Positions 1 through 8,094 of a stretch of 32,052 nt of DNA are shown in pieces; position 1 is the first letter of the stretch, and every line of letters begins with the position of its first letter. The stretch covers positions 1 through 32,052 of IMG/VR virus record IMGVR_UViG_3300021963_000017. One strand, 5' to 3'. This stretch comes from a virus. The notes beneath the pieces are model-generated. The model saw nothing but the letters and a program-made list of their open reading frames with translations. It had not been told where the DNA came from and searched no databases. The translations under genes were made by a program, and so were the position numbers.

Positions 1-127
1 ACTTGCAAGGAACTGTTTGAAGTCCTGGACGCCGGCAAGGTCCGCAAGGTTTGGCTATTGTCGGGACTCTATTTCAAGAAACGGGAACCCGCGGTTTATG
101 CCCGCCTAGCGACCGGCCTTGCGGAGC
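1..127 (+). repeat. Window-end duplicate, left copy
   Basis: These bases are identical to 31926-32052 and coding across the join in the same frame. An exact 127-base end overlap is what a circular assembly graph gives when a k-mer length of 127 is used, so this most likely marks circularity rather than a biological terminal repeat. Confidence 0.92.
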
Positions 128-318
128 GCGGCCAGCGTATCAAATGTAGCGAGAACCACGCAAAGGTCGCGGTTCTGATCGGGGCCGGCTTTACGGTCAC
201 GATGGAGGGAAGCGCCAACCTTACGGCTAACCCCCGAATCGAGCAAAACGTCGTCACCGGTAGCCCGGACGTCGCCGCCTTCCACGCCGCTTGGATGCGG
301 GAAATTATTGAAGCCTGA
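1..318 (+). CDS. PLD-like (HKD-family) phage protein, 3' part of a gene split by the circular join
   Basis: This is the C-terminal half of the gene that begins at 31605; base 1 is the first base of codon 108, and the full protein is 212 residues. Around residues 159-163 it has NHAKV, followed by GSANLTANPRIEQ. This H-x-K ... GS-x-N arrangement is the half-site signature of phospholipase D-type nucleases and phosphotransferases, which form the active site from two half-sites, so a single-copy protein would be expected to dimerise. Related proteins are encoded beside terminases in other phages, but their role is not established. The TGA stop overlaps the next ATG by one base. The family call is fairly good; the biochemical role (DNA end processing, nuclease) is inference. 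Confidence 0.72.
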   Translation, partial: TCKELFEVLDAGKVRKVWLLSGLYFKKREPAVYARLATGLAERGQRIKCSENHAKVAVLIGAGFTVTMEGSANLTANPRIEQNVVTGSPDVAAFHAAWMREIIEA

Positions 319-728
319 TGAACCATACCGAAACCGCCCTGCAATTGGCAACGGCCGGCGCCACCCTGGCCGACATTCAAAAGAAGCTTTCGGCCGATGG
401 GGCGAGCAAAGCGGACGCCCTTGCGGCGCTGGATAACGTGCTGACGTATTATAAGACCCTGGCTAACTTTAACCCCGAAGTCGAAATGGGCCGCGCCTAT
501 TCCCGGCTTAACCTGATCTTCCTTAATGGGGTTAAGGTCCAAGACTTTAAGACCGCAATCGCCGCCCAGAAAGAGCTTAACCGGCTGCTAGGCCTTTACG
601 GAAAGAACAACCCGCCGTCGCCGGCACAAACCCCCATCTATGACATTGACGAACTCCTCGCCCTCCCCGACCCCGGACCCGTCCCGCCGGATCGCGGAGC
701 TGATAGCGAAGAAGGCCGCGGGGATTGA
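318..728 (+). CDS. Hypothetical packaging-region protein, possibly terminase-associated
   Basis: This 136-residue protein begins on an ATG overlapping the previous TGA by one base, so it is probably translationally coupled. The middle (about residues 45-92) is mostly helical. It contains a stretch of the kind LNGVKVQDFKTAIAAQKELN followed by RLLGL, a pattern common in small phage proteins encoded just upstream of terminase, where a helical region links to a DNA-binding or terminase partner. The C-terminal tail is rich in Pro, Asp and Gly. Its last 89 bases overlap the start of the next gene in another frame, and both frames look coding there. It could be a second terminase small-subunit-like factor; I cannot assign a firm function. 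Confidence 0.6.
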   Translation: MNHTETALQLATAGATLADIQKKLSADGASKADALAALDNVLTYYKTLANFNPEVEMGRAYSRLNLIFLNGVKVQDFKTAIAAQKELNRLLGLYGKNNPPSPAQTPIYDIDELLALPDPGPVPPDRGADSEEGRGD

Positions 729-1443
729 GCTGACCGCCGACGACCGCGCCTTCCTAGAAGCGCAACGGGCCGCCCGCGTCCCGCCCTCCCTGCTCGCCAA
801 GCGCTGGAAGGTCACGGCCGGCCGCGTCTCGCAGCTTATCGCCCTAGGAATGCCTACGGACTCAATCGAGGCCGCGGAGGCCTGGAGGAAGGCCCGAGCG
901 TCGACGTCCCGCGGCACTCCCCAACGAACGGACGAAGACGAACCTATCACCGTCGACCCTTCCGAGATTGCCGGCGCCGAGAATACGACGCTTGAGGAAT
1001 CGCTTAAGGAACACCGGCGCTTGTCGGCCATCGCGCAACGCCGTTGGGCAAAAGCCCAGGAGCGCAGCGCTCCAGACGAACAGCGCCTTTTCAAGATTTA
1101 CCAGGACAGCAAAGCCGGGGAAATGAAGATCGAAAGGACGGTCCTGGCGCAAAAGCTGGAAGCGAAGGAACTAGTTAAAATCAAGGACGTCTTTGCCGAC
1201 TTGGCAAAAGTCCTGGCGGAGATTCGCAACGACGTCCGCGGAATCGGGATTGAAGTCGCCCCGACCGCCAACCCTGACGACCCTGGTCTGGCGCTTAAGA
1301 CGATTAACGCGAAAACCAACAAGCTGCTTAAGAAATGGTCGACCGTAGAAGCCGACGCCCTGGAACGATTGTCGGAAGCGGAGCCGGCGGAGCCGAACGG
1401 ACTCCAGATCGCGGAGGACGAACTTGCCGACGATGCCGAGTAG
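640..1443 (+). CDS. Terminase small subunit (Nu1-like, DNA recognition)
   Basis: This 267-residue protein lies directly before the large terminase and overlaps its ATG by 11 bases. Residues about 47-88 form a helix-turn-helix: LLAKRWKVTAGRVSQLIALG, then MPTDSIEAAEAWRKAR. This wording is typical of phage Nu1/terS-like and excisionase-like winged HTH domains that read a motif and then a helix beginning EAA-W. A long charged helical region follows (about 110-200) that probably mediates assembly and contact with the large subunit, and the C-terminus is acidic. Its expected role is to recognise the packaging site on phage DNA and bring in the large terminase. The protein is longer than lambda Nu1 (181 residues). 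Confidence 0.75.
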   Translation: MTLTNSSPSPTPDPSRRIAELIAKKAAGIELTADDRAFLEAQRAARVPPSLLAKRWKVTAGRVSQLIALGMPTDSIEAAEAWRKARASTSRGTPQRTDEDEPITVDPSEIAGAENTTLEESLKEHRRLSAIAQRRWAKAQERSAPDEQRLFKIYQDSKAGEMKIERTVLAQKLEAKELVKIKDVFADLAKVLAEIRNDVRGIGIEVAPTANPDDPGLALKTINAKTNKLLKKWSTVEADALERLSEAEPAEPNGLQIAEDELADDAE

Positions 1444-3253
1444 CTTTGAAATCAAGCTGCGCGGAGTCCTGGCGCCTGACCCTCACCAAGACCCGGTCGA
1501 ATGGCTGGAGCATCACGTCCGAAACATCCCCTATTCGCCCCAGGCCGGCCCGTTTCGGATCAGTAACTCCCCCTGGCTGGAGGAACCCCTTCGCGCCCTT
1601 ACCGACCCGGAGGTCCAAGAAATTGGAGCGCTTGGCTGCGTCCAATCCGGCAAGTCCTGGCTGATTGAAGGCGCGTCGCTTATTATCCCGACGCTGTCGC
1701 CTGGTCCGACGCTCATTCTCCAGGATATCGACCGCAACGCGTCCGACTTTCAGGAAACCCGGCTGCGCGTCCTATGGGAGTCTATCCCCGCGATTAAAGA
1801 GCTGATTGGGCCGGACGGAATCCCGAAGACCGGGGCGATTCAATTCCGCGGGAATACCGCCTGGGTATTGGGCGCGAACAACGAACGCAATTTGCAACGC
1901 CGGTCGATTCGTTTCCTGCTAGGGGACGAAGTCTGGCTTTGGGGACCGGGTAGCCTAAAAGAAGCCCTGGCGCGAACGACGGCTTTCCGTTGGCAATCAA
2001 AGACCGTGCTGGTTTCCCAGGGTGGCGTCGAAGGCGACGATTGGTCCCAATGGTTTAAGACTACGGATCAAAGGGTCTGGACCTTCTGCTGCCCCGCTTG
2101 CGGCCACCGGCAACCCTACAAATGGGAACAGATTATCTTCCCAAAAGAAGCAAGGACTCCCGAAGGATGGGACTTGGATAAAATCCGCAAGGGAACGACC
2201 TACCAATGTGAAAGCTGCAAACACCAGCTGGAAGACTCTAACCGCGTCCGAACGGAGCTGAACAAGTCCGGCGCTTATGTAGCCACAAACCCGACGGCCC
2301 CAAAATCCCGCCGCGGTTACCATTGGAACGCCCTCTGCGCCCAATGGGGACTTTCCTGGGGCGACCTGGCCGTCGAATGTATCGAAGCAAAAAGGGATTT
2401 CGAGAACGCCAACGCGACGTCCCGCCGCGAATTCGTCCAGAAGCGCCTTGCCCAGACCTGGAGGGAAGAAGCGGACGAAGTCCAGATCGAGAGCAGCGTC
2501 GGCGGCTACAAGACCGGCGAACCCTGGGCGGAGGAAGGCGGCTTCGTCGCCGGCAAACCAAAACCCGGCAAAGAACTTACGGCCGACGACCGCGCCTTGC
2601 CTGATTTCGTCCCCTTGCGGTTTATGGGGGTCGACGTCCAGCGCCGCGGTTTCTGGTGGGTAATCCGTTCGTTCAGCGGCGACGGCCGTAGCCGGCTTCA
2701 CTCTTTCGGCTATTGCTTCGCCTGGTCCGAGCTTATCGACATTCACCGCAAAGCCGGCGTCCACGCGGCTAACGTCTTCGTCGACTCCGGCGACCAGCAG
2801 GACGAAGTCCTGGCAGCTTGCGCGGCTAACGGATGGGTAGCGACGCGCGGCGACCAGCGCAACGAATACGCCTGGAAGGTCCGCACCCCGCACGGGAACA
2901 AGACGGAAATCCGACCCTACTCCCCGCCGGTCGTGGAGCTTGTCGGCCAACGCCGTTGCAAGCGGTTTTACTTCTCCAATCTCCGGCTTAAGGATACCCT
3001 GGCGCTTCTGATCCGACGCGGCCGGCATACCCGCCCCGACGACGTCCTGGAGGAATACCTTAAGCAAATGCAATCCGAACGCCGGACGGTCGGAGCCGGC
3101 GGAAAGCCAATCTGGGAACAGATAGAGTCGCGGGCGAACCACCTTTGGGACTGCGAAGTTATCCTTATGTTGCCGGCCATCGCCTGGAAGCTGACGGGGA
3201 AGGCCGAGCAAATGGTCGAAGAAGCGCCGGCGGAGGAAGCCGACCCGGCTTGA
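1433..3253 (+). CDS. terL: Terminase large subunit (lambda gpA family)
   Basis: This ATP-driven DNA packaging motor and nuclease has 606 residues, close to the usual gpA size of about 640. Visible motifs are a P-loop variant GCVQSGKSW (68-76), Walker B FLLGDEVW (161-168), and a zinc-ribbon-like pair CCPAC (219-223) and CESC (259-262). The nuclease part carries acidic signatures MGVDVQRRG (D401), VFVDSGDQQDEV (D451) and NHLWDCEV near residue 580. I chose ATG 1433 over an in-frame TTG at 1424 because it overlaps the small-subunit stop in the usual way. gpA-family enzymes generally cut at cos sites, so cohesive ends are likely for the virion DNA, but no cos site is identified. Confidence 0.95.
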   Translation: MPSSFEIKLRGVLAPDPHQDPVEWLEHHVRNIPYSPQAGPFRISNSPWLEEPLRALTDPEVQEIGALGCVQSGKSWLIEGASLIIPTLSPGPTLILQDIDRNASDFQETRLRVLWESIPAIKELIGPDGIPKTGAIQFRGNTAWVLGANNERNLQRRSIRFLLGDEVWLWGPGSLKEALARTTAFRWQSKTVLVSQGGVEGDDWSQWFKTTDQRVWTFCCPACGHRQPYKWEQIIFPKEARTPEGWDLDKIRKGTTYQCESCKHQLEDSNRVRTELNKSGAYVATNPTAPKSRRGYHWNALCAQWGLSWGDLAVECIEAKRDFENANATSRREFVQKRLAQTWREEADEVQIESSVGGYKTGEPWAEEGGFVAGKPKPGKELTADDRALPDFVPLRFMGVDVQRRGFWWVIRSFSGDGRSRLHSFGYCFAWSELIDIHRKAGVHAANVFVDSGDQQDEVLAACAANGWVATRGDQRNEYAWKVRTPHGNKTEIRPYSPPVVELVGQRRCKRFYFSNLRLKDTLALLIRRGRHTRPDDVLEEYLKQMQSERRTVGAGGKPIWEQIESRANHLWDCEVILMLPAIAWKLTGKAEQMVEEAPAEEADPA

Positions 3254-3255
3254 CA

Positions 3256-3483
3256 ATGCCGGCGGACTTGGCAGATTTCCTTACGCGCCTACCGCGGTTC
3301 TGGCATAGGATTGGGGAGGTAGCAGCGGCCTCCGACCAGGTGCTGGGATCGGAAGGCCGCCCTTTTGACTGCCGCCTAGTCTTATGGCCCGAGCGACAGG
3401 TTGCTTTCTTATCCTTTCCCAATCCCGAATCGAAGCGATCGCGGACAAGGCCGCTTCGCTCCTTATGGAAGGAAAGACTATGA
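3256..3483 (+). CDS. Doubtful small ORF between terminase and gpW-like gene
   Basis: An ATG two bases after the terminase stop opens a 75-residue frame beginning MPADLADFLTRLPRFWHRI. It would fill the otherwise empty 130 bases before the next gene, but it then overlaps that gene by 100 bases. Its codons (GTA, GCA, TTG, TTA, AGG, AGA) are less typical of this genome than those of the overlapping frame. It also translates straight through the conserved 20-bp start-associated element. It may be a short real peptide or a chance frame; I favour chance. Confidence 0.2.
   Translation: MPADLADFLTRLPRFWHRIGEVAAASDQVLGSEGRPFDCRLVLWPERQVAFLSFPNPESKRSRTRPLRSLWKERL
3365..3384 (+). promoter_or_regulatory. 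Start-associated 20-bp element, copy 1
   Basis: The sequence TTGACTGCCGCCTAGTCTTA ends on the A of the ATG at 3384. It is identical to copies at 8095 and 15001 and nearly identical to those at 6545 and 9819. The GACT ... AGTC arms could pair with a 7-base loop. The function is unknown. It supports 3384 as the start of the following gene. Confidence 0.8.
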
Positions 3484-3650
3484 TGAATTACGCCGATTCC
3501 GGGACTTCCGTCGGGAAGGCTTTTCCAATGGACGTCCAGACGGTCCTGATCGAAGCCCGCTACGCGCTCCAGGTCAAAGACCCGAACCAATACGGCCCAA
3601 TTGACCGCGTCCGCGTCTATAACGGCCTTTGGAACTTCCGCGGCCTCTAA
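3384..3650 (+). CDS. Head-tail joining protein candidate (gpW-like position)
   Basis: This 88-residue protein sits between the large terminase and the portal, where lambda encodes gpW. It is predicted to be a short helical segment (about residues 9-30, IEAIADKAASLLMEG) followed by a compact tail including FPMDVQTVLIEARYALQVKD, and it ends RVYNGLWNFRGL. The start is supported by the 20-bp element, which runs directly into this ATG. Internal ATGs at 3465, 3480 and 3483 are alternatives, and AAGGAAAG at 3470-3477 is one of the few purine runs upstream of a start in this genome. Assignment to gpW rests mostly on position and size. Confidence 0.55.
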   Translation: MARATGCFLILSQSRIEAIADKAASLLMEGKTMMNYADSGTSVGKAFPMDVQTVLIEARYALQVKDPNQYGPIDRVRVYNGLWNFRGL

Positions 3651-3653
3651 TTT

Positions 3654-5231
3654 ATGGCGAAAGCGAACATTAAGACCGCAATCCGCAAAGCCGTCCGCGA
3701 CGTTAAGGCCTACGCTAAAAAGCACGGCCTGAAGGTCAACGCCTACGGCGGCGGCGGCGGTTCCGGCATCTTCTCGCAATTCGAGTCCGCCAAATATTCC
3801 AATAAGCGCCAATGGGTTAACACGCCCTGGCCGGCGGACTTCAAGCGGACTATGACGGTTTTCGACCGTCAGGAGCTTACGCGGAAGATGCGTTGGCTTT
3901 CGGTCAACAGCGGCCTGGTCCGCCAGATGATTAACGATATGGTCACCTACGCCGTTGGCGATGGGATCAAGGCGCAGCCGGCTTCCGGCGACGCCGCCTG
4001 GGATGCCGCGGCGCTCAAATATTGGAACGATTGGTCCGAAAAGCCCTGCGAAATCACCGGCCGTTATAACCTGACGGAATGTCTTCAAATCATTTGCAAG
4101 AAAATCGACGTGGACGGGGAAATCTTCGTCCTGAAGACCTACGGTCCGAACGGAGCGCTTATCCAACTGATTGAGTCGCACCGCGTCGGAACGACGATGG
4201 ACAATAACGTCCCGGCCCCGGAGGGAATGACGGATGGAGTAATGTTCAATAAATACGGCGCGGTTACCGGCTACCAGGTCATTAGGTCGGACGGTTCCGG
4301 CCGGCTTGTCCCCGCGTCGGCTATGCTTCACGTCCATATCCCGGAGCAAGTCAGCGGAGCGCGCGCTTATAGCCCTATTCAGCATAGTATTAATAACCTG
4401 ATCGACGTCCTGGAAGTCCTGTCTTTGGAAAAGGTCGCTATGAAGGTCGGCGCGGATATCGTCCGCACGATCACCCGCGAAAATCCGCAATTCGACGGTT
4501 CCGACGCCGACTTCCAGGCCTTCGGAATGCGCCCGCAGGACTACCCGCAAGGCGTCTACGACAACCCCGAACAAGTCGGAAACTTCATTGGCGGAAAGAC
4601 GCTCTCCCTGGCGCCCGGTGAAGAATTGAAGATGATTGAGTCGGGCCGGCCGTCCCCGAACGTCGTTTCGTTTATCGAGCATAACAACCGCGACAGCTCG
4701 CAGGGGTTCCTGCCTTACGAGTTTATCGACCTGACCAAAGCAAACGGGGCCGCTATGCGCGTCACCCTGGGCAAAGTCGACCGCAGCGCTTCGGCCCGTC
4801 AGTCCATCCTGATTCACCGCGTCCTGATTAAGCTCTGGGGCTACGTCATCGGGACGGCCGTCGCCAATAATGAGCTGCCGATGCCTTCGACCGGCGATTG
4901 GCATAGGGTAGGCTGGGTCACTCCCCGCCGGATCACGGCCGACGCCGGCCGCGAAGCCGTCGCTAACCAGCGCGATATCGAAATGGGACTTAAGACCCTT
5001 TCCGACCACTACGCCGAAAACGGTTCCGACGTTAAAGAGGAAGTCCGCCGCCGCGCAGCTGACGCCCGCCTGATTATCGACGCGGCCGCCGAGTTTAACG
5101 TCCCCGTTTCAATGGTCGCCTCCCTGGCTACCAACGTCCAGCCGGAGGCGATTAACGCCGCCGCGGCCGGCTCCCCGTCGACGGACCCCCATAGCGGCTT
5201 CGTCCCCTTCCCGTCCGCCGGCAACCCCTAA
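3654..5231 (+). CDS. Portal protein (lambda gpB family)
   Basis: This 525-residue protein forms the dodecameric ring through which DNA enters and leaves the head and which docks the terminase and later the connector. The family call rests on the whole-length pattern: a basic N-terminus, the block MRWLSVNSGLVRQMINDM (about 80-97), then YWNDWSEKPCEITGRY and CKKIDVDGEIFVLKTYG. It also has IQLIESHRVG, LHVHIPEQVSGARAYSPIQ and DRSASARQSIL, all typical of gpB-like portals. The length matches the family. The Pro/Ala/Gly-rich C-terminus may be trimmed by the adjacent protease, as in lambda. It lies 3 bases after the previous stop and 18 before the protease. Confidence 0.93.
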   Translation: MAKANIKTAIRKAVRDVKAYAKKHGLKVNAYGGGGGSGIFSQFESAKYSNKRQWVNTPWPADFKRTMTVFDRQELTRKMRWLSVNSGLVRQMINDMVTYAVGDGIKAQPASGDAAWDAAALKYWNDWSEKPCEITGRYNLTECLQIICKKIDVDGEIFVLKTYGPNGALIQLIESHRVGTTMDNNVPAPEGMTDGVMFNKYGAVTGYQVIRSDGSGRLVPASAMLHVHIPEQVSGARAYSPIQHSINNLIDVLEVLSLEKVAMKVGADIVRTITRENPQFDGSDADFQAFGMRPQDYPQGVYDNPEQVGNFIGGKTLSLAPGEELKMIESGRPSPNVVSFIEHNNRDSSQGFLPYEFIDLTKANGAAMRVTLGKVDRSASARQSILIHRVLIKLWGYVIGTAVANNELPMPSTGDWHRVGWVTPRRITADAGREAVANQRDIEMGLKTLSDHYAENGSDVKEEVRRRAADARLIIDAAAEFNVPVSMVASLATNVQPEAINAAAAGSPSTDPHSGFVPFPSAGNP

Positions 5232-5249
5232 CCCTTACCCCCTTTCAAT

Positions 5250-6548
5250 ATGCGAAACCTTATCAAAGACATTAAGGCGAACCGCCCGCTTCTGATCCAG
5301 CCGGAACAAGCGAACGCCTACCTTGAGCGAACCGCCAAGGTCGACCTTCCCCTGGGCGCCAAGCTGTCGGACTTTTCCGATATGCTTTCCGCTATGTTCG
5401 GGGAGCCGGAAACCCTGGAAGTCTTCCCGCCCTTCGCGATCGTCCCGGTCAAAGGGGTTATTTCCAAGAACGTCAGCGAGCTGGACGCCCTTTGCGGCGC
5501 TTGCGATATCGAACACGTCGAAGAAATGCTGGAAGCCGCGGAGCGCGACGCGTCCGTTACTACGGTTATCCTGGTTATCGACTCCCCCGGCGGAACGTCC
5601 GTCGGCGTCCCGGAGCTGGCCGCCCGAATCCGCAATTACAGCAAAGAAGTCCTAGCGTTCACCGATAACGAAGCCTGTTCCGCGGCCTATTGGCTTGGCT
5701 CCCAGGCGCGGGCCTTCTACGCGACCCCGTCGGCCACGGTCGGCTCGATTGGCTGCTATATCGCTTATCCCGATTGCTCCAAGGCCTACGAAATGGAAGG
5801 GGTTAAAATGGAGGTTATCAAGTCCGGCGCTTTCAAAGGCGCTGGCATCGCCGGCACGTCTTTGGACGACGGTCAACGCGCTATGCTGCAAAAGGAAGTC
5901 GAAGAAATCCACGCCGACTTTAAAGCGGACGTTAAAGCCGTCCGCCAATTCGCGGACGACGCGTCTATGGAAGGTCAGACCTTCAGCGGGAAGAATGCCG
6001 CCGAAGCCGGCCTGGTTACCGGCCTGGTTAACGGCTTCGACGAGCTGATGGAATCCCTTAACGCGGAAGTCGCCAAGCAAATGGAAGCCGACGAACGCAA
6101 CGACGCCGCGGCCGAAGCCGAAGCCGGCGAAGGGGAGGAAACCGCCAAGGCGAAGGCCTTCCGATCCGCGTCCGCCCGCGCCCTGGCCGGCGTCAACCTG
6201 AAGCCGTCCGCCAAGGCCTCCAAGATGGAGGAAGGCGAAGACAACGAAGACGAAGAAGAAGGCGAAGACGCCCCGGAGTCGGAAGACGACCAGGAAGAAA
6301 AGAAGCCGGAGTCGGAAGACGACGAAGACGACAAGGAAAAGAAGTCTGAAGACGACCCCGACCAGGACAAGGCCGCCCCGCAGCCGAAGTCCGACGACGA
6401 CGAAAAGGAAGACGGGAAGGAATGCGCCGACGAAGACGATAAGGAACGCGCCGAAGACGAAGAAGGCGCCGGCGACGACGCGGTCGACACCGACGAAAAG
6501 CCCGACAAGTCCGGCGTTAAGCGCAACCGTTCCAAGGGCATCGCTTGA
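5250..6548 (+). CDS. Head maturation protease (S49/SppA-like, lambda gpC family) with acidic scaffold-like tail
   Basis: This 432-residue protein has a ClpP/crotonase-fold peptidase domain at about 55-275. VIDSPGG (109-115) is the oxyanion-region signature, Ser144 in EACSAAYW is the likely nucleophile, and Lys191 or Lys196 in KSGAFKGAG is the likely general base. Residues about 283-425 are low-complexity and rich in Asp, Glu and Lys, with repeated ESEDD-type units. In lambda the C gene overlaps the Nu3 scaffold, so this disordered tail may act as an internal scaffold and be cleaved during maturation. The stop TGA is embedded in copy 2 of the 20-bp element. Confidence 0.9.
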   Translation: MRNLIKDIKANRPLLIQPEQANAYLERTAKVDLPLGAKLSDFSDMLSAMFGEPETLEVFPPFAIVPVKGVISKNVSELDALCGACDIEHVEEMLEAAERDASVTTVILVIDSPGGTSVGVPELAARIRNYSKEVLAFTDNEACSAAYWLGSQARAFYATPSATVGSIGCYIAYPDCSKAYEMEGVKMEVIKSGAFKGAGIAGTSLDDGQRAMLQKEVEEIHADFKADVKAVRQFADDASMEGQTFSGKNAAEAGLVTGLVNGFDELMESLNAEVAKQMEADERNDAAAEAEAGEGEETAKAKAFRSASARALAGVNLKPSAKASKMEEGEDNEDEEEGEDAPESEDDQEEKKPESEDDEDDKEKKSEDDPDQDKAAPQPKSDDDEKEDGKECADEDDKERAEDEEGAGDDAVDTDEKPDKSGVKRNRSKGIA

Positions 6549-6564
6549 CTGCCGCCTAGTCCTA
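6545..6564 (+). promoter_or_regulatory. Start-associated 20-bp element, copy 2
   Basis: This is TTGACTGCCGCCTAGTCCTA, differing from the consensus at one base (T to C at position 18). Its TGA is the stop codon of the protease gene, and the next ATG is at 6576, 12 bases after the element ends. It therefore lies in the protease/scaffold junction. Confidence 0.8.
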
Positions 6565-6575
6565 ACCTTCCGATT

Positions 6576-7043
6576 ATGACGCTCGAAGAAACCCTTAAGA
6601 CCCTGAAGTCGGCCTTTTCCGGCAAGTCCGCCGAAGCCGAATCCCTGGCCGGTCAGGTCAAGGCGCTTACCGCGAAGAACGATACCCTTTCCGCCGAATA
6701 CGCCGCCCTGGCCGAAAAGCTGGAAGCGCAGTCCGCCGCCCTGGCGGAGCGCGACGGTCTGGCCGGCAAGGTCGAAGAATTGACCAAGGCGCTGGCCGCG
6801 GCCGAAGCCCAGAAGGTCGCCGCCGTCTCGCAGATCGAGTCCGCCGGCAAGGTCGCCGCCAAGATCGCGGCCAGCGTCGGCGTCCCGGCCGTCGAAATCA
6901 ACCCGGCCGAAGCTGCGGCTTCCGCCCCGAAGTCCAACGCGGAAGTCTGGGAAGCCTATATCGCCATTAAGAACCCCGGCGAAAAACAAGCGTTCTACAA
7001 CAAGAACCGCGCCGCCATCGTCGCCCACCTGGGCGTCCGCTAA
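6576..7043 (+). CDS. Coiled-coil head scaffold candidate
   Basis: This 155-residue protein lies between the protease and the major capsid gene, the usual place for scaffold or decoration genes. Residues 1-95 are an almost uninterrupted Ala/Glu/Lys/Leu heptad pattern, a long coiled coil. A short Ala/Pro linker follows, then a compact C-terminus NAEVWEAYIAIKNPGEKQAF ending AAIVAHLGVR. Scaffold proteins commonly have a long helix and a small capsid-binding C-terminal helix. A head decoration protein is less likely because of the coiled coil. The assignment comes from architecture and position. Confidence 0.6.
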   Translation: MTLEETLKTLKSAFSGKSAEAESLAGQVKALTAKNDTLSAEYAALAEKLEAQSAALAERDGLAGKVEELTKALAAAEAQKVAAVSQIESAGKVAAKIAASVGVPAVEINPAEAAASAPKSNAEVWEAYIAIKNPGEKQAFYNKNRAAIVAHLGVR

Positions 7044-7079
7044 TCCTTTCCCCCCCCTAACTCCTAACTAATCCCTACT

Positions 7080-8000
7080 ATGAGCAATTCCGTTCTCAAC
7101 CAGGGCTTGGCCCCGCAGTTTGTCGCCGCCGAAACGCTGCGCACCCTCGTCCCGGTCCTCGCCCCCCTGAACAAGATCGTCACGACCGACTTCAGCGCCT
7201 ACGTCGCTGAAAAGGGCCAGGTCGTCCATACCCGCTTCGCGAACAAGTTCACCGCGTCGACCTATGACGTCGCGACCGGCTTCGTTCCGTCCAACGCCGT
7301 CGCTACCGACGTCGCTATCACCCTGGCCGACCATAACTACGTCAGCGCCGCCTTCACCGATACCGAAGTCGCCACGATTTCGCTCGATATGCTGCGCCGC
7401 GTCTTTATCGCCCCGATGGCGAACGCCACCGTTCAGTCCCTGTTCACGTCCGTGATCAGCAAGACGACCGCCGCTAACTTCGCCGGCGTCGCCTACTCCG
7501 GCACCAAGGCCAATTTCAACCGCACCGCGATTGCCAACGCCGCTACCGCGATGACCAAGGCGAACCTTCCGTTTGCCGACCGCGGTCTGCTCCTGACCCC
7601 CGACGCCTTCGGCCAGCTGCTCCAGGACCCGTCCGTCGCGCAGTATCTGTCGATCGGTGATACCTCCGTCATTCGCGACGGCAAGGTCGGCCGCCTCCAC
7701 GGGATCGACATCTACGAATACAACGGTTTCCCGACCACCGGCACGACCGCGACCGAACACCTTAACGGCATCGCTTCCTGCCGCGAAGGCCACGTCATCG
7801 TGACCCGCGTCCCGGCTGCCCCGACCACCGGCGGCGGCGAGCAGATCACCGTCCAGGACGAAGAAAGCGGTTTCGCCTTCGCCCTTCGCAGCTGGTATGA
7901 TTGGTCCAAAGGGACGTCGAATATCTCGGCTTCCTGGATCACCGGCTCGTCCGTGGGCAACCCGGACGCCGCCCTCCGCGTCGTCATCTCCGACCTCTAA
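7080..8000 (+). CDS. Major capsid protein
   Basis: This 306-residue protein follows the scaffold candidate, and its size and place fit an HK97-fold coat protein. Features typical of coat proteins are a long N-terminal arm and a middle section of Ala-rich helices (about 95-165). After these come RGLLLTPDAFGQLLQDPSVA and GKVGRLHGIDIYEYNGFP, the common A-domain wording of P22/phage-coat-type proteins. The leader before the ATG contains only C, T and A over about 30 bases, with no Shine-Dalgarno. A strong terminator follows 28 bases after the stop, which would isolate this abundant transcript from the connector genes. Confidence 0.85.
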   Translation: MSNSVLNQGLAPQFVAAETLRTLVPVLAPLNKIVTTDFSAYVAEKGQVVHTRFANKFTASTYDVATGFVPSNAVATDVAITLADHNYVSAAFTDTEVATISLDMLRRVFIAPMANATVQSLFTSVISKTTAANFAGVAYSGTKANFNRTAIANAATAMTKANLPFADRGLLLTPDAFGQLLQDPSVAQYLSIGDTSVIRDGKVGRLHGIDIYEYNGFPTTGTTATEHLNGIASCREGHVIVTRVPAAPTTGGGEQITVQDEESGFAFALRSWYDWSKGTSNISASWITGSSVGNPDAALRVVISDL

Positions 8001-8028
8001 ACCTCACCCGCCACGCGCGGGACGAGTT

Positions 8029-8056
8029 AAGCCCTCCCTTCGGGGAGGGCTTTTTT
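8029..8056 (+). terminator. Intrinsic terminator after the major capsid gene
   Basis: A perfect 10-bp stem (AAGCCCTCCC / GGGAGGGCTT) closed by a TTCG tetraloop is followed by a T-run (8051-8056, the first two T in the stem). UUCG-capped stems are especially stable. It lies between the capsid gene and copy 3 of the 20-bp element. Confidence 0.92.
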
Positions 8057-8094
8057 GTGCCTTTAAACCCCTCTGGCTTGCCCTAGGAGGCGTT

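Noticed and set aside
1-127. Terminal direct repeat as a biological phage end
   Set aside because: It lies in frame inside an intact gene and its length equals a common assembler k-mer, so circularity is the simpler explanation.
1997-3256. 419-residue minus-strand frame opposite the large terminase
   Set aside because: It is complementary to a well-supported terminase, with no recognisable domain.
3165-5009. 614-residue open frame on the minus strand opposite the portal gene
   Set aside because: It mirrors the portal/gpW-region coding strand, and its protein is rich in Arg/Asp/Val without domain logic. The opposite strand has clear family signatures.
5652-7028. 458-residue minus-strand frame opposite the protease
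   Set aside because: It consists of Gly/Phe/Val low complexity, produced by the GAA/GAC-rich acidic tail on the other strand.
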